The notes beneath the pieces were generated by a model, which was not told the origin of the DNA, searched no databases, and saw nothing but the letters and a program-made list of their open reading frames with translations. A stretch of 6,927 nt of DNA, taken from NCBI GenBank assembly GCA_030617585.1, contig JAUWVD010000057.1:1-6927 (forward strand), written 5' to 3'. Below are positions 1 to 5,300 of this stretch, piece after piece. The first letter of the stretch is position 1, and every line of letters begins with the position of its first letter. Source of the stretch: Candidatus Methanophagales archaeon (lineage in GTDB: Archaea; Halobacteriota; Syntropharchaeia; Alkanophagales; Methanospirareceae). A program made the translations under genes and the position numbers.

Positions 1-1
1 G

Positions 2-24
2 TTTTCTTTTTGTAAAAAAGAAAA
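2..24. repeat. A/T-rich perfect inverted repeat at left edge
   Basis: Ten-base arms TTTTCTTTTT (2-11) and AAAAAGAAAA (15-24) flank a 3-nt loop GTA. Only one C:G pair lies in each arm, so a hairpin would be weak. It may be the end of a terminator for a gene left of the window, since archaeal termination favours T-runs, but no coding sequence is visible there to confirm this. Confidence 0.4.
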
Positions 25-55
25 AGTGTTGTGTTAATCCTGTAAAATCTCGTTG

Positions 56-65
56 TTTTTATATT
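56..65 (+). promoter_or_regulatory. TATA box of the flippase-like gene
   Basis: TTTTTATATT is centred about 25 bp upstream of the ATG at 86. That is the usual archaeal TATA-to-transcription-start distance, so the message is probably leaderless. No Shine-Dalgarno site lies before the ATG, which fits. The TFB-recognition element upstream is not obvious. Confidence 0.6.
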
Positions 66-80
66 GGTAAACATATTACC
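66..80. promoter_or_regulatory. Dyad GGTAA-N5-TTACC, possible operator
   Basis: Perfect 5-bp arms GGTAA (66-70) and TTACC (76-80) surround ACATA. The dyad begins right after the TATA box and ends six bases before the start codon, so a bound protein would block RNA polymerase loading. The arms are short enough for chance to remain possible. Confidence 0.3.
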
Positions 81-85
81 TTTTT

Positions 86-1114
86 ATGTCAGAACGTCGG
101 AAACTACTATTGCTAACCACATCAATTCTAATAAGTATCACGACTATAGTTTTCATCCTCTTCTACTCTCCCTACAAAATAACCAGTGAGACGTTGGATT
201 ATCTTACAGAAATCAACCCTTATTATTTCGTATTAGCAATTTGCATGCATGTCGTGTCCTGGATACTATGGGGCTGTCGGCTGAAGATAATGGGTAATTT
301 TATCGGAACTCATGATGGTAGTGTAGAAGTAAAAAGGTTGAGCCTGCCGAAATCACTAAAGATAATCTTTTCCAGCCTCTTTGCCGCCTGCATAACACCT
401 TCGCAGTTCGGCGGCGAACCTGTGCGGATATACCTGCTGAATAAACACGGATTTAGCGTTGGTGATGGAACAGCGGTCGTTTTGGGTGAGCGAGTACTGG
501 ACTTTGTCGTCATAGCGATTGGTACGGCACTGAGTTTTCTGCTATTTCGAGCAGTATTAGCCAACAATACCGCCATATACGTTATTTTTACGGTCATCGG
601 AGCTTTAATCACCGCCGGTGTCGTGTTCATGGCTTATGCAGTAGCGAAGCCAGAAAAGGCGACGAAATTCATTAAAGCCTTGCTCGCGAAGATAAAGAGT
701 AGAAGAGTGGAAAAGATAAAGGATAAGATTCTTATAGAGATAGCGAATTTTTTTAGTGCTATAAATAGATTCCGATCAGACGGAAAAAGCACTCTGGGGC
801 TCGCTTTGTTCCTTACCGCTGCATTTTGGCTGGTTGCATTTTTGATACCTTCGTTCTTACTGCTTGGCCTCGGTGCAGATCCAGTCTGGCTATATTCAAT
901 TGCCGCACAATTTATCCTCACTATAATCGTGGCGGTACCTATAACACCCGGTGGCAGCGGCATAGCGGAAGTCGGTGTCACTGCCCTATATCATAGCCTG
1001 GTAGGAACACCTATATTAGGTGTCTTCATGTTCCTATGGCGATTGTGCACGTATTATCTGAACCTGATTGCGGGCGGCATAACGAGCGTAAAAATGATCA
1101 GCGAGATGCGTTAA
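86..1114 (+). CDS. Lysylphosphatidylglycerol synthase TM / flippase-like membrane protein
   Basis: A 342-residue integral membrane protein with about eight hydrophobic segments (roughly 8-27, 46-66, 91-110, 132-153, 163-187, 239-261, 269-288, 310-332). Two family hallmarks are visible: PSQFGGEPVRIYLL at 105-118 and PITPGGSGIAEVGVTALY at 285-302. These are typical of the UPF0104 / LPG_synthase_TM family (Pfam PF03706, also called flippase-like domain). Bacterial MprF uses this fold to move aminoacylated lipids. Archaeal members lack the MprF synthase domain, as here, and their substrate is unknown. They are often found beside glycosyltransferases, so a role in moving or modifying a glycolipid is plausible but inferred. 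The ATG at 86 is chosen because the TATA box sits about 25 bp before it. A lysine-rich loop (about 193-213) separates the two halves. The TAA stop overlaps the stop of the convergent glycosyltransferase gene. Confidence 0.85.
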   Translation: MSERRKLLLLTTSILISITTIVFILFYSPYKITSETLDYLTEINPYYFVLAICMHVVSWILWGCRLKIMGNFIGTHDGSVEVKRLSLPKSLKIIFSSLFAACITPSQFGGEPVRIYLLNKHGFSVGDGTAVVLGERVLDFVVIAIGTALSFLLFRAVLANNTAIYVIFTVIGALITAGVVFMAYAVAKPEKATKFIKALLAKIKSRRVEKIKDKILIEIANFFSAINRFRSDGKSTLGLALFLTAAFWLVAFLIPSFLLLGLGADPVWLYSIAAQFILTIIVAVPITPGGSGIAEVGVTALYHSLVGTPILGVFMFLWRLCTYYLNLIAGGITSVKMISEMR

Positions 1115-2223
1115 AGACCGCTATACAACTTAGATACTTGCTCTGCTATCACATTCCAGTCATATTTCTCTTCTACAAGCTTCCTTCCTGCTTCTCCCAT
1201 ACGCTTTACCTTTTCACCATCGGAAATTATCGTTATAATGGAATCCGCTAAGCGATCAACATCTCTTGGCGGGAATAATAGCCCATTATCTTTTGTTATG
1301 TTCTCTCTTACGCCTGGGATATCAGAAGCTATTACAGGTGTCCTGCATGCCATTGCTTCTAACAGCACAATACCGAAATTCTCAAGCCTTGTAAATGATG
1401 GTAAAACGAAAACAGAAGCTTCTCTATAACTCTTAACCAGCTCTTTAAATTTCACGTAGCCTCGGAACTCAACTTTGTCTTCTAAAGCCAGATTTCTTAC
1501 TAGCTCGACCAAATTTTTTTGCTCTTCGCCTTCTCCCACGATTACCAGTTTCGCTTCCGGGACCTCTTTCAAAACCGCTGGCATTGCTCTTATTAAATCG
1601 TCTATACCCTTTGGCAGAACGAGCCTGCCGACGAAGAGCACAATTTTTGATCTTCGCACATTTAATGTCCTTATCGCAGCATCAAATTTACTTATATCTA
1701 TCCCATTCGGGATGACATGGCATTTAGAAAGGAATTTGTAAAGAATCGGCGATGTCTCGGCATAGCTCTTACCGGTTACAATGATCGCGTCACAATCTTC
1801 TATTACTTTCAATGCGTAATGCTGTGCATAATACTTCTCTGCATATTCGCCCAGCAAGGTAGGAATTCTAATATTCCCTGCCCTTTTCGGGATTTTGACA
1901 TCGAAATGATAAGTAATGACATGTGGTTTTTTGTTCGCTTTACAGATAGCTTTAGAAAAAAATGGCGGTGGACAGTGGGAGTGGAATATATCTGCGTCCA
2001 TGAACTTTATTTTAGACAATCCGAAGATGAACGGCACATAATGAGGGAAAATCTCCTTTGCCTTGAACTTAATACAGCCGTTATACTCATTCTTCGGAAT
2101 GTCGGAAGTTAGAACCCGCAAGTCATTATCTCTCCTTATTAATGCCTTTGTCAGCTCCATAACGTGATTTTCCACACCACCAATATGCGGCGGGTAGTAA
2201 CAGGAAGCCTGAATTATCTTCAT
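1111..2223 (-). CDS. Glycosyltransferase family 4 (GT-B fold)
   Basis: A 370-residue retaining glycosyltransferase of normal length for the GT4 family. The N-terminal acceptor domain opens with a beta-strand and the glycine loop GGVENHV (15-21), followed by DIFHSHCPP (78-86). The C-terminal donor domain includes VIPNGIDISKF (170-180), FVGRLVLPKGIDDLI (197-211), LVIVGEGEE (226-234) and the E-x7-E signature with E281 and E289 in LENFGIVLLEAMA. Such enzymes transfer a sugar from a nucleotide-sugar donor, usually at the inner face of the membrane; donor and acceptor cannot be told from sequence. There is no signal peptide or strong membrane helix. It is the last gene of a three-gene operon, starting 10 nt after the GT2 stop without a good Shine-Dalgarno site, so translation is probably coupled. 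Its TAA shares bases with the stop of the convergent membrane-protein gene. Confidence 0.93.
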   Translation of the reverse strand: MKIIQASCYYPPHIGGVENHVMELTKALIRRDNDLRVLTSDIPKNEYNGCIKFKAKEIFPHYVPFIFGLSKIKFMDADIFHSHCPPPFFSKAICKANKKPHVITYHFDVKIPKRAGNIRIPTLLGEYAEKYYAQHYALKVIEDCDAIIVTGKSYAETSPILYKFLSKCHVIPNGIDISKFDAAIRTLNVRRSKIVLFVGRLVLPKGIDDLIRAMPAVLKEVPEAKLVIVGEGEEQKNLVELVRNLALEDKVEFRGYVKFKELVKSYREASVFVLPSFTRLENFGIVLLEAMACRTPVIASDIPGVRENITKDNGLLFPPRDVDRLADSIITIISDGEKVKRMGEAGRKLVEEKYDWNVIAEQVSKLYSGL

Positions 2224-2233
2224 GGTAACTTGA

Positions 2234-2947
2234 TTATTTATATGTTTGTTGCATGTAATTTACCTTCGGACTCTTGCCCCTTTTTTCTGCTATTATATTT
2301 AGTATCCAGATATATAAAGCTCGCAGGATGCCGAACTTCTCCATGCGTCGCATAGAGAACCATACGTGAAGATATGGGTCATATAATACCCTGCCTTTGC
2401 CTTTTAGCTTCAGTGCGATCCCATAATCCTCTCCTGCAGGCATATCAGAATATCCACCCACCTGTAAGAATGCGCGTCTTCGGAATGCCGTATTTGACCC
2501 GATCGTGAAATAAAATACCCTTAGGATAGCGAATACATGCATGAGCTTATTAAACATCCCGATTAAGAACCGGTATTTAAATTTGTCTTCAATAGGTTTT
2601 ATCGGTCCGTAAGCCACGACAACACCGTCACGTGCGAGATTTGCACATATACGTGCAAGCCAATCTCGCGGTAGAAATATATCAGCATCGGTCGTCGCGA
2701 TAAGTTCCGCACTCGCCGCATCCACACCATCGTTTCTCGCACCGCCGACACCTTTGCTCTTCTGTTGCATTACTATATCAGCATATCCATGTGCTATTTC
2801 TACTGTCCTGTCTGTGCTCCCGCCGTCTACAACTATGAGTTCAAATTCAGCACGAGGCAGGGTTTGATTTACAAGACTCTTCAAGCATCGTTCTACATAT
2901 CGCTCTTCATTATACGTTGGGATAACGACCGAGATTCTCTTATTCAT
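2234..2947 (-). CDS. Glycosyltransferase family 2 (GT-A fold)
   Basis: A 237-residue GT2 transferase. Visible motifs, in order, are VVIPTYNEERYV (7-18), VVDGGSTDRT (39-48, nucleotide binding), KGVGGARNDG (65-74), the metal-binding DAD at 87-89 inside TTDADIF, SNTAFRRRAF (151-160) and AGEDYGIALK (171-180), whose ED is the usual catalytic-base region. A hydrophobic stretch near the C-terminus (about 205-220, FGILRALYIWILNIIA) probably anchors it to the membrane, as in dolichyl-phosphate sugar synthases and related enzymes. It starts 3 nt after the stop of the FAD protein (TAA ATA ATG), a spacing typical of translational coupling. Donor and acceptor are unknown. Placement between a mutase-like enzyme and a GT4 enzyme suggests it works on the same glycan. 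Confidence 0.92.
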   Translation of the reverse strand: MNKRISVVIPTYNEERYVERCLKSLVNQTLPRAEFELIVVDGGSTDRTVEIAHGYADIVMQQKSKGVGGARNDGVDAASAELIATTDADIFLPRDWLARICANLARDGVVVAYGPIKPIEDKFKYRFLIGMFNKLMHVFAILRVFYFTIGSNTAFRRRAFLQVGGYSDMPAGEDYGIALKLKGKGRVLYDPYLHVWFSMRRMEKFGILRALYIWILNIIAEKRGKSPKVNYMQQTYK

Positions 2948-2950
2948 TAT

Positions 2951-4240
2951 TTATTCATTCATTCCCTTTGTAAAATCCAGTGCATTTCTTATACATGCAT
3001 CCATATTAAGATATTTGAATTCCGCAAACCGTCCTACCGGGTAAATCCCTATGTGGTTTAAAAAGCTCATTATCACCTCGATATTCTTCTTATAACTCAA
3101 ATCATATACCACATATGCAAACTTCGTCCTCTTTGCTTTGCTGTAGCATACTGTATCCTTATCGATAATCCTTTTTTTATCCAGTTCTTCTATTGTGCGA
3201 GTTATTAGCTCTTCGTCCGACAATTTAGCTATTGAATCACCGTTATTATAGGTTATCTCAGCGAGAACAGCGCTCTTTCCTTCTGGTGCAATGTCTTCAC
3301 TGTAATTCGATGGGAAAGCGACTCTATGGGCGAGACAATCACCATCGGGTATATACAACCATGAGAAATCGTTTAAATTCTCCACGTTGAGCCCGAGCAT
3401 TACAGTGATAAGGGAATTGTATTTCAGTTCGTGCAGGGCATTGTAAATTGTCGGAGGCACATCTGCAATTGCGTGCATAAGATCGAAAATCGGTTGCGTT
3501 GCTATAATCTGTTCATATCGCCTTTGTTCTATACCATTTGATACGACCCAGTGGTTATTCTCACGAAAGATTGATTTTACATCAAATTTTTTCACTATTT
3601 TAGCCTGGGATTCAAGCTCTAAACTTGTGATTAGAGCGTTTATACCGCCTTCTTTTGGATAATAGAATTCCAATTGGTGCTTGTAGCCCTCTGTGGCGAT
3701 TCCAAGAGAAGACTTAATTATATCCTCTACGGGCGGTCTTGGCACCCTACCATCAACCCAAAAAGTGCCCATCTTGGATGTGTCATAATTCCAAATCTTC
3801 TCATTGTATGGCACCAAATATTTCTCGGCCATACCCTTTCCAAAAGTGTAGTAGAGCCACTCGTTAAAATTCCCGGGTTTATCATTAACGTTGGTTAAGG
3901 TTTCGATGAAGCCCATGAGACACTCGAAATTATCCGTTAACGGTAAGTCAGATAGCCCATTTTCAAATGGATACTTTACATAAATACCGTTATACATTAT
4001 TTTCGTGTTCCGCCGCCGTTTCACGATGTTAGCTCCTAGCTTTTCGAGCATGAAGTCCAATACCTCGCGGTCTTTCGAGAATATAATATGCGAGCCACAG
4101 CAGTCGAAGGTGAAGCCTTCTTCTGTTATTGACCGGCATAACCCGCCACACTCGCTATCCTTTTCTAATATTTCGCAATCGGTTATTAGACGTCCGAGTG
4201 TTAATCCTGTTAGTCCTGCACCTATGATCCCTATGGTCAT
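2951..4240 (-). CDS. FAD-dependent oxidoreductase, UDP-galactopyranose-mutase / protoporphyrinogen-oxidase-like
   Basis: A 429-residue FAD protein. It begins directly with a Rossmann beta-alpha-beta unit: GAGLTG at 7-12, with E26 (ILEKD) placed to bind the ribose of FAD, then GGLCRS (32-37). FDCCGSHIIF (45-54) resembles the G-[AS]-H-I-F stretch of UDP-galactopyranose mutases. The middle has NEKIWNYD (146-153), WVDGRVPRPP (161-170) and a YPKEGGINALI block (194-204). The C-terminal YPVGRFAEFKYLNMDACIR (400-418) matches the flavin-contacting end of the amine-oxidase-like superfamily. Relatives include haem-pathway oxidases and sugar-nucleotide mutases. Being first in an operon with two glycosyltransferases argues for sugar chemistry such as a pyranose/furanose conversion, but this is inference. 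ATG 4240 is preferred because the protein starts at the FAD motif and a TATA box lies about 30 bp upstream. Confidence 0.8.
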   Translation of the reverse strand: MTIGIIGAGLTGLTLGRLITDCEILEKDSECGGLCRSITEEGFTFDCCGSHIIFSKDREVLDFMLEKLGANIVKRRRNTKIMYNGIYVKYPFENGLSDLPLTDNFECLMGFIETLTNVNDKPGNFNEWLYYTFGKGMAEKYLVPYNEKIWNYDTSKMGTFWVDGRVPRPPVEDIIKSSLGIATEGYKHQLEFYYPKEGGINALITSLELESQAKIVKKFDVKSIFRENNHWVVSNGIEQRRYEQIIATQPIFDLMHAIADVPPTIYNALHELKYNSLITVMLGLNVENLNDFSWLYIPDGDCLAHRVAFPSNYSEDIAPEGKSAVLAEITYNNGDSIAKLSDEELITRTIEELDKKRIIDKDTVCYSKAKRTKFAYVVYDLSYKKNIEVIMSFLNHIGIYPVGRFAEFKYLNMDACIRNALDFTKGMNE

Positions 4241-4266
4241 CTAGTACACAATAAATAGGCTGTTGT

Positions 4267-4280
4267 TTTTATAAGGTTTC
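4267..4280 (-). promoter_or_regulatory. TATA box and BRE of the glycan operon
   Basis: Read on the minus strand, GAAACC (4280-4275) looks like a TFB-recognition element and is followed at once by TTATAAAA (4274-4267). The TATA centre is about 30 bp from the ATG at 4240, predicting a leader of only a few bases. No Shine-Dalgarno site precedes the ATG. This promoter would drive the FAD protein, GT2 and GT4 genes together. Confidence 0.6.
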
Positions 4281-4301
4281 AAATTTTTATGTGAGTTCAT
4301 A

Positions 4302-4313
4302 CGCATTTTTGCG
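4302..4313. repeat. Small stem-loop CGCA-TTTT-TGCG
   Basis: A 4-bp perfect stem (4302-4305 with 4310-4313) and a TTTT loop, 22 nt past the bofA-like stop codon and about 20 bp upstream of the glycan operon BRE. No T-run follows on the minus strand, so a terminator role is weak. Confidence 0.2.
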
Positions 4314-4334
4314 CAGACCTCAGAACATACCGCC

Positions 4335-4565
4335 CTATAGATTTAAAATAATGACAATGACAGCACCGATAACGCCCCCGATCGCACATATCAGGATGTT
4401 AAGCCAGGAGTATGCGATTTTCAATCCAAAGAGTGCATTTGCAGCAAAAAGAAGGATCAAGCCAAGGATCGAATTAACTATGAGATACTTAGCCGCCTTT
4501 AACAGGTAGTACAACACGATTACCATTACAATTACCGCAAAAAGTGTGACCAGTTCCGCAAACAT
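4335..4565 (-). CDS. BofA-like small membrane protein
   Basis: A 76-residue, almost wholly hydrophobic protein with an N-terminal helix (about 4-22), a second one (28-47) and a C-terminal helix (54-75). The spacing of YLIVNSILGLILLFAAN (27-43) and LNILICAIGGVIGAVIVIIL (55-74), with conserved-type Asn at 31, 43 and 56, recalls the BofA family (Pfam PF07441). In Bacillus, BofA inhibits the protease that processes pro-sigma-K. Archaea have neither sigma-K nor sporulation, so archaeal members must do something else, and their function is unknown to me. ATG 4565 is preferred over the GTG at 4568 because the site GAGGTGAG (4578-4571) gives better spacing to the ATG. Unlike its neighbours it has a long leader, a Shine-Dalgarno site and a possible leader ORF. 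It is divergent from the DUF2124-like gene. Confidence 0.7.
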   Translation of the reverse strand: MFAELVTLFAVIVMVIVLYYLLKAAKYLIVNSILGLILLFAANALFGLKIAYSWLNILICAIGGVIGAVIVIILNL

Positions 4566-4615
4566 CACATCTCACCTCTACCTAACCTTTTTGCCATCTT
4601 CATATTCATATTCAT
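4565..4615 (-). other. Possible 16-codon leader ORF upstream of the bofA-like gene
   Basis: An ATG at 4615 opens a reading frame for MNMNMKMAKRLGRGEM ending in TGA (4567-4565). The stop overlaps the bofA-like ATG as TGATG, a classic coupling arrangement. It lies inside the predicted 5' leader and its last codons contain the Shine-Dalgarno site of the next gene. A weak GGGTG precedes its ATG. The Met-Asn alternation comes from the TTCATA hexamer repeat, so coding constraint cannot be claimed from one sequence. Confidence 0.25.
4571..4578 (-). promoter_or_regulatory. Shine-Dalgarno site of the bofA-like gene
   Basis: Minus-strand GAGGTGAG matches most of the archaeal GGAGGTGA consensus. It lies about 5 nt from ATG 4565 but only about 2 nt from GTG 4568, which decides the start in favour of the ATG. 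It is the only strong Shine-Dalgarno site I see in the window. Confidence 0.7.
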
Positions 4616-4616
4616 A
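4599..4616. repeat. Tandem hexamer (TTCATA)x3
   Basis: Three exact adjacent copies of TTCATA (TATGAA on the minus strand), in the predicted 5' leader of the bofA-like gene. Copy number could vary by slippage. A change of one unit would add or remove two codons of the possible leader ORF without shifting its frame. Confidence 0.8.
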
Positions 4617-4626
4617 CACCCATTAG

Positions 4627-4641
4627 GAATTGTTACAATTC
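4627..4641. promoter_or_regulatory. Perfect 15-bp palindrome GAATTGT-T-ACAATTC, candidate operator
   Basis: Seven-base arms around a single central base, with no mismatch. It lies where transcription of the bofA-like gene should begin, about 26 bp downstream of that gene's TATA box. The minus-strand reading contains GTAACAAT, which recurs at 4707-4714 just downstream of the TATA box of the divergent gene. Size and symmetry fit a dimeric helix-turn-helix regulator. Confidence 0.5.
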
Positions 4642-4659
4642 TCTATCTGAGTTTTCGAG

Positions 4660-4675
4660 TATAAAAAGCTTTCCG
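4660..4675 (-). promoter_or_regulatory. BRE and TATA box of the bofA-like gene
   Basis: On the minus strand CGGAAAG (4675-4669) is directly followed by CTTTTTATA (4668-4660), a good BRE plus TATA arrangement. The predicted start of transcription is near 4638, giving a leader of about 70 nt before ATG 4565. Confidence 0.6.
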
Positions 4676-4696
4676 ATTTATTCATTTCACCCATCA

Positions 4697-4704
4697 TTTA
4701 TATA
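4697..4704 (+). promoter_or_regulatory. TATA box of the DUF2124-like gene
   Basis: TTTATATA is a textbook archaeal TATA element. Its centre is about 27 bp upstream of the ATG at 4728, so a leaderless message is expected, and no Shine-Dalgarno site is present. The 8-mer GTAACAAT begins 3 bp after it. Confidence 0.7.
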
Positions 4705-4727
4705 CCGTAACAATAGCATATATTATC

Positions 4728-5219
4728 ATGTTGCAACTGAAGGATAAGCGCAAAGGTGTAGAAGGTTTATCGCGCCCATTCAAAGAAATGCTCATGGAAG
4801 ACGAGCTGGAAGATGGAGCACAGATTGTCTATTATGGGCGTCCCGCGCTATGTGTCCCATATATTATGGTGAAGAGTTATGAGATACGGAATTTACCGGT
4901 ACAGCAGGTTTTCGTACCGTTACTCGATGAAGCAAAGGCAAAAGTGATCAAATTTGTTCCTGATGTAGGGATGCAGGTCTCGGAAGAGACAACAGATGTT
5001 CATCCACAGGTAGTCGTACTCATGGGCGGCCTTACAATGCCGGATGTTCATATATCGGCGGAGGTGGCTTTGAATCATGTTTCCAAGTACAAACCAAAGA
5101 TAGTCGGGGCATGCTATATGAGCGAACTTTTCGATGCGAAATGGCCGGACGTTATCCCTTTTGACCTTTTGGTTGATGGTATCATTGACCCAGTGTATGT
5201 CTGGAGAAAAGCCGACTGA
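4728..5219 (+). CDS. DUF2124-like archaeal protein of unknown function
   Basis: A 163-residue soluble protein with no signal peptide or membrane helix. The pattern suggests an alternating alpha/beta fold. Strands are likely near AQIVYYG (31-37), QQVFVP (59-64), KVIKFVP (72-78), QVVVLMGG (94-101) and KIVGACYM (124-131). A conserved-looking end, SELFDAKWPDVIPFDLLVDGIIDPVYVW, spans about 132-159. The glycine turn MGGLTMPDV and the IPFDLLVDG..DPV ending resemble DUF2124 (Pfam PF09897), a family I know only from methanogens and relatives. The match is from memory and the function is unknown. The single Cys in GACYM and Cys42 could be ligands or redox residues, but nothing shows this. The ATG is supported by the consensus TATA box about 27 bp upstream. 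It is divergent from the bofA-like gene and may share a regulator with it; downstream it converges on aroC. Confidence 0.65.
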   Translation: MLQLKDKRKGVEGLSRPFKEMLMEDELEDGAQIVYYGRPALCVPYIMVKSYEIRNLPVQQVFVPLLDEAKAKVIKFVPDVGMQVSEETTDVHPQVVVLMGGLTMPDVHISAEVALNHVSKYKPKIVGACYMSELFDAKWPDVIPFDLLVDGIIDPVYVWRKAD

Positions 5220-5233
5220 CATGAATTCTTAGA

Positions 5234-5256
5234 GGTGCTTGGAACGAGGGAACACC
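5234..5256 (+). terminator. Weak bulged hairpin after the DUF2124-like gene
   Basis: GGTG-c-TT (5234-5240) can pair with AACACC (5251-5256) around a 10-nt loop, beginning 15 nt after the stop codon. No T-run follows on the plus strand, so support is slight. Confidence 0.2.
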
Positions 5257-5274
5257 CTGTAAATAATGTGGCAG

Positions 5275-5292
5275 AAAAATTATACCTAAAAA
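5275..5292 (-). terminator. T-tract terminator of aroC
   Basis: On the minus strand two T5 runs (5292-5288 and 5279-5275) lie 9 and 22 nt past the aroC stop codon. Archaeal polymerases terminate at such U-runs without needing a hairpin. They sit in the 81-bp gap between the convergent aroC and DUF2124-like genes. Confidence 0.4.
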
Positions 5293-5300
5293 TCAATATA

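Noticed and set aside
310..981. Two minus-strand frames of 106 and 115 codons
   Set aside because: Both are antisense to the flippase-like gene, whose family motifs are clear on the plus strand.
1717..2112. Plus-strand 131-codon frame
   Set aside because: It is antisense to the well-supported GT4 gene, with no family resemblance and no promoter.
4566..4568. GTG start for the bofA-like gene
   Set aside because: Only about 2 nt separate it from the Shine-Dalgarno site; the adjacent ATG at 4565 is better spaced.
4599..4616. TTCATA repeat as a CRISPR or phage attachment site
   Set aside because: The units are six bases with no spacers, and no cas, integrase or tRNA gene is near.
4920..5222. 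Minus-strand 100-codon frame rich in His and Cys
   Set aside because: It is antisense to the DUF2124-like gene, which has a consensus TATA box and protein-like composition; the Cys/His content is a by-product of the opposite strand.
5240..5252. GGAAC-GAG-GGAAC direct repeat after the DUF2124-like gene
   Set aside because: Two 5-base copies are within chance expectation and lie within a weak hairpin region already noted.
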